Below, piece by piece: positions 6,381 through 11,242 of a stretch of 11,242 nt of DNA; the first letter of the stretch is position 1; every line of letters begins with the position of its first letter. The notes below the pieces were generated by a model, which was not told where the DNA came from, ran no database searches, and saw nothing but the letters and a program-made list of their open reading frames with translations. This stretch comes from Aerococcus sp. UBA6277. Its GTDB lineage: Bacteria; Bacillota; Bacilli; Lactobacillales; Aerococcaceae. The position numbers were made by a program, and so were the translations under genes. The stretch spans positions 1-11,242 of the forward strand of contig NZ_DJUR01000022.1 in the NCBI RefSeq assembly GCF_002440555.1, given 5' to 3'.

Positions 6381-7034
6381 TTATAGATTTTGAACGGCTG
6401 TTGTGACATCTGTATCTCCGTCAACTACTTCGAATTCTTTACCAATGGTATTGTCGTTTTCTAGAACCGCTAGTAAGGTTTGGGCTACGTTTTGACGGGC
6501 AACGTCTATGACTTCACCTTGGGGTTTAGTAGTGATTTTCCCAGAACCTGGTTTATCACGTAAGACACCTGGATGAACGATGGTCCAATCTAGGTTGGTA
6601 CGTGATTTCAACCATTCATCTGCATAAGTTTTCGCAGTGGTATAAACGCGTAAGGCACCTTTCTCTATTTGCTCGCGACCGGTTCTAAAGGTAGATACGA
6701 TCACGAAACGCTTGATACCAACTGCCTCAGCTGCTTGCATCGATTTAATAGCGCCATCAAGGTCAACCATCATAACAATGTCGTCGCCTGAACCGCCGGC
6801 ACCAGCTGAGAAAATCACTGAATCAATATGATTGTCGGTCAGAATTTTTTCAATGTCTGCTTGTGTGTGTTTGGTTAAGTCTAAGTAAACTGATTCAATC
6901 CCGCGTTCTTCAAAGAAGGGGGCTTGGTCTAAGTTACGGATGGCTGCAACTTCTTCTACTGTTTCTGAATCCTTTACAAAATCTGCGAAGTGACGGGATA
7001 CGCCACCATGGGCACCAATTACAAGTACTCTCAT
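6381..7034 (-). CDS. Atypical SDR, NAD(P)-binding oxidoreductase
   Basis: 217-aa Rossmann-fold protein of the extended/atypical SDR_a5 type (B. subtilis YhfK-like), usually a flavin- or NAD(P)-dependent reductase-like protein of unknown substrate. The nucleotide-binding loop is VLVIGAHGGVSRH (3-15), IFSAGAGGSGDD follows strand 4, and VSTFRTG and VYTTAKTYAD hold the Tyr-x3-Lys pair. VHPGVLRD and the tail VAQTLLAVLEN...EFEVVDG are family-typical. In the loop the third glycine of GxxGxxG is Ser13. Start: ATG 7034 has AAAGGAG 10 bases upstream and begins the first beta strand; upstream in-frame ATGs at 7136 and 7094 would add a sequence without homology-like features. Confidence 0.88.
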   Translation of the reverse strand: MRVLVIGAHGGVSRHFADFVKDSETVEEVAAIRNLDQAPFFEERGIESVYLDLTKHTQADIEKILTDNHIDSVIFSAGAGGSGDDIVMMVDLDGAIKSMQAAEAVGIKRFVIVSTFRTGREQIEKGALRVYTTAKTYADEWLKSRTNLDWTIVHPGVLRDKPGSGKITTKPQGEVIDVARQNVAQTLLAVLENDNTIGKEFEVVDGDTDVTTAVQNL

Positions 7035-7148
7035 GTTTGAAAAGCTCCTTTCAAATGACCTTAATATTTCTGTATCAAATTTTTTTATGTTCATTTGTCT
7101 ACTACTCAGTATAAAGGTCAAAAAAGGGCAATTCAAAGAATCCGCTTA

Positions 7149-7697
7149 TTAGCGGTCGAAATCAATCCGCTTACTTAAAGGGTACATGATAAACATACCA
7201 AGGGTCATGGCCGCAAATTCAGATAGGGCAAGTGATAAGTAAATTGGTAAGAAGGCAGCGTCTGCACCGACTAATACGATTGTTGTAGTGGTTGTGAACA
7301 TGGATAGGGCGAAAACAACTGTCAAAGTGATATAGCGAATCCATTGGTCAGACAATAAGTCAAATTGGGCTTGCTTGGCCATTTTGACAAGATAATCGCC
7401 TAACCAGCGACCAATGTGTAGGAAGATAAAGGTTGAAACAGAGCCAACGATCATGTCCATTGGGCCATATGTCAGGAAGTTGGCGATGAAAACACCGATA
7501 GAAACAGCCCAGATATAGCGTTTATTATGAAGCGCTAGGAAGTTTAGAGATTCAGAAATCCGGAATTGAACGGGGCCGTAAGAAATCGGCGCGATGACTA
7601 GGGTGATGACCACGTATAAGGCTGCCACGACGGCAATTTTGGTCATATCTAGAGTGGTAAAGCGTGAAGGGGTGATTGTATCATTTGCGTTATTCAT
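7149..7697 (-). CDS. queT: Queuosine-precursor ECF transporter substrate-binding subunit QueT
   Basis: 182-aa integral membrane S component that confers preQ1/queuine-type substrate specificity on the shared energy-coupling (EcfA/A'/T) module. It has about six membrane segments. The family hallmark is ALYVVITLVIAPISYGPVQF then RISESLNFLALHNKRYIWA (about 26-64), after which comes SIGVFIANFLTYGPMDMIVGS. A long N-terminal hydrophilic extension (about 18 residues) precedes the first helix. No ECF ATPase or T-component gene is present, as usual for group II S components. The start at 7697 has AAAGGAG 6 bases away, and that ribosome binding site is the regulated element of a preQ1-II riboswitch (7704-7788). 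This independently supports the substrate assignment. Confidence 0.95.
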   Translation of the reverse strand: MNNANDTITPSRFTTLDMTKIAVVAALYVVITLVIAPISYGPVQFRISESLNFLALHNKRYIWAVSIGVFIANFLTYGPMDMIVGSVSTFIFLHIGRWLGDYLVKMAKQAQFDLLSDQWIRYITLTVVFALSMFTTTTTIVLVGADAAFLPIYLSLALSEFAAMTLGMFIMYPLSKRIDFDR

Positions 7698-7703
7698 TTT
7701 AGT

Positions 7704-7788
7704 CTCCTTTGTAGGCTGGGCCTAGTGTGCAATTGCGACCAAAGGACACTGAAAACAGTGAGTAGTACTCTACCGAAGTGTCGCAATT
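7704..7788 (-). ncRNA. preQ1-II riboswitch controlling queT translation
   Basis: Reading the minus strand: P2 is a perfect 9-bp stem, AATTGCGAC (7780-7788) with GTCGCAATT (7731-7739). The loop ends in TCCTTTG (7740-7746), which can pair base for base with CAAAGGA at the ribosome binding site (7705-7711), giving pseudoknot P3. ACAC (7725-7728), then hairpin P4 TAGGC-CCA-GCCTA (7712-7724), then CAAAGGAG follow, the same order as in the Streptococcus preQ1-II (COG4708) RNA. Ligand binding should stabilise P3 and hide the ribosome binding site. The segment between the P2 5' strand and P3 is 33 bases long and holds extra hairpin-forming sequence (CACTG-TTTT-CAGTG). Linker bases just before ACAC differ from the pneumococcal form. 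Confidence 0.88.
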
Positions 7789-7828
7789 ATAGTGTGTTTT
7801 TTGATGTTGAGTTGATATATGTAGAAAG

Positions 7829-8608
7829 TTATCGGATCAGCCAACCGCCGTCGACAGGAATAGTATTGCCCTGCATGTAAGCTGCCTGGTCGCTGGCTAG
7901 AAATAGGGTTAGGGCCGCTACTTCATCAGGACTTGCCCACCGTTTAGCGGGTGTTTGAGCCATCACTTGATCGGCCATGGGATTATCACCCATAAAATCA
8001 GCTTGGTTCATTGGCGTCAGGATAGCACCAGGCGCAATGGCGTTCGCCACTAAACCTTGCCCCGCGTAATCGTAGGCCATCTGTTTAGTAAACCCGACGA
8101 TAGCATGCTTAGCTGTTGTATAAGCAATCCCGCCGCCACCAGCCGTTAACCCAGCAATCGATGTCATATTGATCAAGCGAGAAGTAGGATTGGCTAGTAG
8201 CATAGGTAAAGCTTTGTAGGTCATATTATAAACCACTTGTAAATTACTAGAAATAATCGTTTGCCAGGTTGTCGGGTCCGTTTGATCTAAGGCTTTATAA
8301 TCGTCAAGGACACCGGCTGTATTACATAGTACATCAATAGTATTCCAAGAAGTTTTTAATTCTTGAAAAAGGATAGTTACTGCCATTAAATCGCTACAAT
8401 CCACTTTGCGAAAGCTAAAGTTTTTCGGGTAGCTAGTAGTCCATTTATTAACCAAACCTGCATCTTGCTTAAGATCGACAGCCAAAACGCGATGGCCCTT
8501 TTCTAAAAAGTGTTGTACCTGACTGCTGCCAATACCAGACATGCCTCCTGTAACGATAACATTTAATTGGGCAGGGAGTTTAGGATAATCAGTGTAGGAT
8601 GTATCCAT
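7829..8608 (-). CDS. Classical short-chain dehydrogenase/reductase (FabG-like)
   Basis: 259-aa cytosolic NAD(P)-dependent oxidoreductase. Motifs in order: TGGMSGIG (20-27), Asp45 at the end of beta strand 2 (AVDLK, predicting preference for NAD(H)), NTAG (96-99, usual NNAG), Asn122, Ser150, Tyr163 and Lys167 (YTTAK) as catalytic tetrad, APGAILTPM (192-200), and the C-terminal GNTIPVDGGW typical of FabG relatives. Substrate cannot be predicted; no fatty-acid synthesis genes are nearby. Start: AAAGGAAG lies 7 bases before ATG 8608. It follows the DUF2829 gene by 41 bases in the same direction, so cotranscription is likely. No terminator is visible between it and queT, so read-through into the riboswitch region is possible. 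Confidence 0.93.
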   Translation of the reverse strand: MDTSYTDYPKLPAQLNVIVTGGMSGIGSSQVQHFLEKGHRVLAVDLKQDAGLVNKWTTSYPKNFSFRKVDCSDLMAVTILFQELKTSWNTIDVLCNTAGVLDDYKALDQTDPTTWQTIISSNLQVVYNMTYKALPMLLANPTSRLINMTSIAGLTAGGGGIAYTTAKHAIVGFTKQMAYDYAGQGLVANAIAPGAILTPMNQADFMGDNPMADQVMAQTPAKRWASPDEVAALTLFLASDQAAYMQGNTIPVDGGWLIR

Positions 8609-8649
8609 GTATCTGCTTCCTTTCTATTGTGTAAGTGATGTCTGCGTTA

Positions 8650-8874
8650 CTAGTCAGAAACGATAGACCAGTCGTCAGCTAGGATATCGCAAACGGTTGG
8701 TTGGAACATTGAGAAGCCCTCTCCTGCTACTGAAATCAAAAAGTAGGGGGTAATGGCTTGGCCTTCAAATTCTTTCGGGTCAACTAGTTTTACGTACTCT
8801 TCTGCGCCACCCCAACCATCGCGGATAATGTGTGCGCCTTGGCGTAATTTAGGTAAGATTTCTTCAAATGTCAT
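8650..8874 (-). CDS. DUF2829 protein, Tad2-like (possible anti-Thoeris protein)
   Basis: 74-aa soluble protein. It matches the DUF2829 pattern I recognise: MTFEEILPKLRQG, then RDGWGG (18-23; GW conserved), a strand TPYFLISV (42-49) and the closing DILADDW (63-69). DUF2829 includes phage Tad2, which sequesters the cyclic ADP-ribose signal made by Thoeris defence systems. Many chromosomal members are uncharacterised, so anti-defence function is inference only. Residue GG replaces the common NG after GW. It has an exceptionally strong ribosome binding site (AGGAGGTGA, 8 bases before ATG 8874) and an extended -10 promoter. No phage genes surround it; neighbours are an SDR gene (same direction) and the divergent metal ATPase. 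Confidence 0.78.
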   Translation of the reverse strand: MTFEEILPKLRQGAHIIRDGWGGAEEYVKLVDPKEFEGQAITPYFLISVAGEGFSMFQPTVCDILADDWSIVSD

Positions 8875-8907
8875 TTATTTCACCTCCTCAAAATTGCGTC
8901 AACAATT

Positions 8908-8916
8908 ATTATAACA
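8908..8916 (-). promoter_or_regulatory. Extended -10 promoter of the Tad2-like gene
   Basis: On the minus strand TGTTATAAT, followed by AATTG/CAATT arms (8892-8907) close to the expected transcription start. The -35 match is poor. It is divergent from the ATPase promoter, with about 45 bases between them. Confidence 0.6.
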
Positions 8917-8958
8917 AATTTCAATTCTCCTATAGTATATATTTTTTATGGAATATGA

Positions 8959-8986
8959 TTGTTTTTTCATATAGGTGTGGTATAAT
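8959..8986 (+). promoter_or_regulatory. Promoter of the metal ATPase gene
   Basis: TTGTTT (8959-8964), 16 bases, TATAAT (8981-8986) with TGG directly upstream (extended -10). Transcription should start near 8993, at the left edge of the inverted-repeat operator. Confidence 0.75.
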
Positions 8987-8991
8987 GATAC

Positions 8992-9023
8992 CAAGTTATA
9001 TGAATGGTCATTCATATAACTTG
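8992..9023. promoter_or_regulatory. ArsR/SmtB-type operator, perfect 15-2-15 inverted repeat
   Basis: Arms CAAGTTATATGAATG and CATTCATATAACTTG flank GT. The core TGAA-N6-TTCA inside ATATGAATGGTCATTCATAT matches the 12-2-12 operators of ArsR/SmtB metal sensors such as CzrA and SmtB. Its position over the predicted start of transcription fits a repressor released by metal. It does not match PerR (TTATAATNATTATAA) or Zur sites. No regulator gene is in the window. Confidence 0.82.
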
Positions 9024-9057
9024 TATATAGTAAGTGAAATGATTAAAAGGAGTGGAC

Positions 9058-11007
9058 ATGATGACTGAAAATAGAGATCGTCATACGGAAGAGAAAACTC
9101 ATGACCACCATGGACACAACCATGGTGAACATGATACCAAACTAGCTGCGAGACTATATATACTAGGACTGATTGCCTTTGTACTTGGATTAATTATTGG
9201 TAACTGGCAAAGTTTAATTGGGAATATATTGATGGTAGGGGCTGTTATCCTTTCTGGCTACCATGTTTTAGAAGAAGGATTTGGAGATACTATCCGAGAT
9301 AGTTTATCAGCTGGTAAGTTTAAACCCAATATTCACCTCTTGATGGGGTTAGCGGCAGTTGGAGCCATATCCATTGGTTCATTCTATGAAGCGGCCTTAT
9401 TGATATTAATTTTTGCGGGTGCGCATTTCTTAGAGGATTATGCAGAAGGTCGATCACGTCGAGAGATTACTAATCTGATGAATTTAAATCCAACAGAGGC
9501 ATTCTTGTTAAAAGCAGACGGTACTAGTCATAAGGTAGCGGTTGACCAATTGCAAATCGGGGACCGGGTAAAGGTATTAAATGGTGGACAAATCCCAACG
9601 GATGGTAGAATTGTTCAAGGCGCGACAGTGATCAATGAGGCTTCCATTAATGGGGAGTCCATGCCAAAAGAAAAGTCAGTTGGAGATGAGGTTTTTGGTG
9701 CTACCATTAACGGAGACCATGCGATAGTCGTTGAAGTGACTAAAAATCCAGATGAAACAGTGTTTGCTAAAATTCTACAAATGGTTGAATCATCACAAGC
9801 AAATCTAACGCCAGCAGCCTCTAAAATTAAAAAATTGGAACCTATTTATGTTACAGCGGTCCTAGCGATGTTCCCATTTGTGATTCTTCTTGGACCATGG
9901 CTTTTTGGCTGGGATTGGGCAGATGCTTGGTATCGTGGTCTAGTATTCCTCATTTCAGCATCACCATGTGCTCTAGCAGCTTCAGCAGTTCCTGCAACCT
10001 TGTCGGCCATTTCTAGTTTGGCCCGTCATGGTGTTTTATTCAAAGGTGGCGTTTACTTATCTAATTTGAAGGATTTAAAGGCCATTGCCTTTGATAAGAC
10101 GGGTACCTTGACAAAAGGTGAACCTGAGGTGACTGACTACTATTTCATTGAAAGTATTGAAGGAAAAGATATATTACCAGTGATTGTTGAGATGGAAAGC
10201 CAATCTAACCATCCTTTGGCCCAAGCCATTTTACAAGAATTTAAAGACTATACGAACAGTTTAGCTGGGGAAATTGAAGTGATCAACGAATTAGGAAAAG
10301 GGCTTAGTGGTCATTACGATGGGCATCACTATCAAATTGGTAAACCATCAATATTTACGTCTGTTCCAGATAAAATCAAAGCGCATTCGGATGCATTGTC
10401 AAAAGCTGGTAAAACGGTAGTGTATGTCGCAAAAGATGATGCCGTGATTGGTTATATTGCCATGATGGATACCCCAAATCAAGCGGCTCAAACAGCCATT
10501 AGCTACTTAAACCAAGCTGGTGTGCATACCGTGATGATCACTGGTGACAATCAAGCAACTGGACAAGCAGTGGCCAAGCAAGTTGGGATAGATCAAGTTG
10601 TGGCCAATGTTCTACCTGAAGAAAAAGCGCAAATTGTAAAAGATTTGCAAGCTGAATATGGCCAAGTTGCGATGACAGGCGATGGGGTGAACGATGCACC
10701 AGCACTTGTTCAAGCAGATATTGGTTTTGCCATGGGCGATGGTACTGATGTAGCGATTGATGTGGCAGATGTTGTAGTCATGGACAACGATTTGGAAAAA
10801 TTAACCTATGCCCATCAACTTTCTAAGGATTTAAACCGCATTACTTGGCAAAATATTGCTTTTTCTATGTTTGTCGTTTTGGTTCTAGTTGTCCTTAATT
10901 TTATGGGAGTTTCAGATATCGCTTTAGGTGTACTTTTTCATGAGGGATCAACTATTCTAGTTATTCTTAATGGCTTACGACTCCTAAGAGGAAAAAGAGG
11001 TAAGTAG
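9058..11007 (+). CDS. P1B-4-type heavy-metal-exporting P-type ATPase
   Basis: 649-aa membrane ATPase that pumps a transition metal out of the cell. The N-terminus has no CxxC metal-binding domain; it carries a His-rich stretch (His9, 15, 17, 18, 20, 22, 25). The translocation motif SPC (302-304) in a membrane helix and HEGST (628-632) in the last helix define the P1B-4 group (CoaT, CtpD, PfeT/ZosA), which export Co2+, Fe2+ or Zn2+; the exact metal is not readable. Catalytic motifs are NGES (198-201, usual TGES), phosphorylated Asp346 in DKTGT, HP (385-386) and GDGVND (541-546). AAGGAG precedes ATG 9058 by 5 bases (ATG 9061 by 8); the in-frame GTG 9052 overlaps the ribosome binding site. An ArsR/SmtB-type operator upstream suggests Zn/Cd/Co induction. 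Confidence 0.95.
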   Translation: MMTENRDRHTEEKTHDHHGHNHGEHDTKLAARLYILGLIAFVLGLIIGNWQSLIGNILMVGAVILSGYHVLEEGFGDTIRDSLSAGKFKPNIHLLMGLAAVGAISIGSFYEAALLILIFAGAHFLEDYAEGRSRREITNLMNLNPTEAFLLKADGTSHKVAVDQLQIGDRVKVLNGGQIPTDGRIVQGATVINEASINGESMPKEKSVGDEVFGATINGDHAIVVEVTKNPDETVFAKILQMVESSQANLTPAASKIKKLEPIYVTAVLAMFPFVILLGPWLFGWDWADAWYRGLVFLISASPCALAASAVPATLSAISSLARHGVLFKGGVYLSNLKDLKAIAFDKTGTLTKGEPEVTDYYFIESIEGKDILPVIVEMESQSNHPLAQAILQEFKDYTNSLAGEIEVINELGKGLSGHYDGHHYQIGKPSIFTSVPDKIKAHSDALSKAGKTVVYVAKDDAVIGYIAMMDTPNQAAQTAISYLNQAGVHTVMITGDNQATGQAVAKQVGIDQVVANVLPEEKAQIVKDLQAEYGQVAMTGDGVNDAPALVQADIGFAMGDGTDVAIDVADVVVMDNDLEKLTYAHQLSKDLNRITWQNIAFSMFVVLVLVVLNFMGVSDIALGVLFHEGSTILVILNGLRLLRGKRGK

Positions 11008-11193
11008 CCAAGCGTATGGATTGTTGAATTCCGTGCTGGAGAAAATGAGGCCTTTAAATTAGGTAAAGATGAATTATTATATTCAGATAATGGTGAGTCC
11101 GCAACAGATTCTCGTGCCTTAGCCATTACAGTCCTAGATAAAATAGAAGACCCGCAATATCAAAATAAACGTTGCCATGTTGTTAATGCATAA
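11008..11193 (+). pseudogene. 3' remnant of an NAD(P)-binding oxidoreductase gene
   Basis: Directly after the ATPase stop, in the same frame, 61 sense codons run to TAA 11191-11193 with no ATG, GTG or TTG that could start them. The peptide (VEFRAGENEAFKLGK, DELLYSDNGES, ALAITVLDKIEDPQY, NKRCHVVNA) resembles the C-terminal end of atypical SDR proteins of the COG2910/YwnB kind, which end in GeS-is-DfAiavLDeIEnPqh--qRFtV. The 5' part with the nucleotide-binding loop is missing from the window. The residues usually reading SRIS and RFTV are ATDS and RCHV, consistent with decay. A structured C-terminal extension read through from the ATPase is less likely, since the pump ends where its relatives end. 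Confidence 0.65.
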
Positions 11194-11202
11194 TATTATA
11201 AA

Positions 11203-11210
11203 AAAGGAGG
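11203..11210 (+). promoter_or_regulatory. Orphan ribosome binding site
   Basis: AAAGGAGG is a near-perfect Shine-Dalgarno sequence, but the nearby starts fail: ATG 11211 is followed at once by TGA, and GTG 11213 gives three codons. ATG 11226 is 15 bases away and open to the window edge. It may be the leader of a gene interrupted at about 11222. Confidence 0.4.
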
Positions 11211-11221
11211 ATGTGACGGTT

Positions 11222-11242
11222 TGATATGCTCCCTCTAAAGTA
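11222..11242. mobile_element. Possible terminal inverted repeat of an IS3-family element (cut by window edge)
   Basis: The last 21 bases begin TGATATGCTCCC and continue to AAAGTA, in the style of IS3-group ends (TGATnnnnnCCC...GTA). It follows an orphan ribosome binding site and a gene remnant. Only one end is visible and no transposase can be read, so this is a suggestion. Confidence 0.25.

Noticed and set aside
7035..7136. Longer N-terminus for the atypical SDR protein
   Set aside because: The added 34 residues precede the canonical first beta strand, and only ATG 7034 has a ribosome binding site.
7143..7156. CCGCT-TATT-AGCGG hairpin at the queT stop codon as a terminator
   Set aside because: The stem is only 5 bp, it overlaps the stop codon, and no T-run follows directly on the minus strand (a T6 comes 15 or more bases later).
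8868..9068. Small rightward open frame between the Tad2-like gene and the ATPase
   Set aside because: It runs through both divergent promoters and the palindromic operator and has no ribosome binding site.
8650..11007. Tad2-like gene and metal ATPase as one divergent defence system
   Set aside because: Shared intergenic region is the only link; no effector, sensor or phage gene supports a joint role.

Overview
The window reads as chromosomal DNA of a low-GC Gram-positive bacterium of the order Lactobacillales. The signs are strong AGGAGG-type ribosome binding sites, extended -10 promoters (TGnTATAAT), lipobox lipoproteins, a Zur-type zinc operator and a preQ1-II riboswitch, a class described mainly from lactic acid bacteria. 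An Aerococcaceae-like source is my guess from overall protein flavour; nothing in the window proves it.

Left part (1-2650): a zinc-binding lipoprotein of an ABC importer (adcA/znuA type, 3' end cut by the window edge) runs leftward behind a near-consensus Zur box. Divergently there is a nitrilase-superfamily amidase, followed by a lipoprotein with a PepSY domain that has its own promoter, a 5' leader hairpin and a terminator. Middle (2650-6370): a two-gene unit (OsmC-like protein and aldo/keto reductase) closed by a terminator, then a three-gene rightward run (metallo-beta-lactamase-fold hydrolase, YczE-type membrane protein, AlkD-like alkylation-repair protein). The run ends at a 16-bp stem terminator that can serve both strands.

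Right part (6380-8900), all leftward: an atypical SDR (NAD(P)-binding) protein, a QueT queuosine-precursor ECF transporter subunit behind a preQ1-II riboswitch, a classical SDR dehydrogenase, and a 74-aa DUF2829 protein resembling the Tad2 anti-Thoeris family. Divergent from the last is a P1B-4-type metal-exporting ATPase (SPC and HEGST motifs, His-rich N-terminus) whose start site is covered by a perfect 15-2-15 inverted repeat of ArsR/SmtB type. Immediately after the ATPase stop codon lies the 3' remnant of another NAD(P)-binding oxidoreductase. The last ~20 bases may be the end of an IS3-like element.

Functionally, metal homeostasis frames the window (zinc uptake at the left, metal efflux at the right), with redox and stress enzymes between. 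The most noteworthy items are the preQ1-II riboswitch with an enlarged loop, the Tad2-like gene, the operator/ATPase module, and the broken gene at its end. No complete mobile element, CRISPR array, tRNA or rRNA gene was seen.
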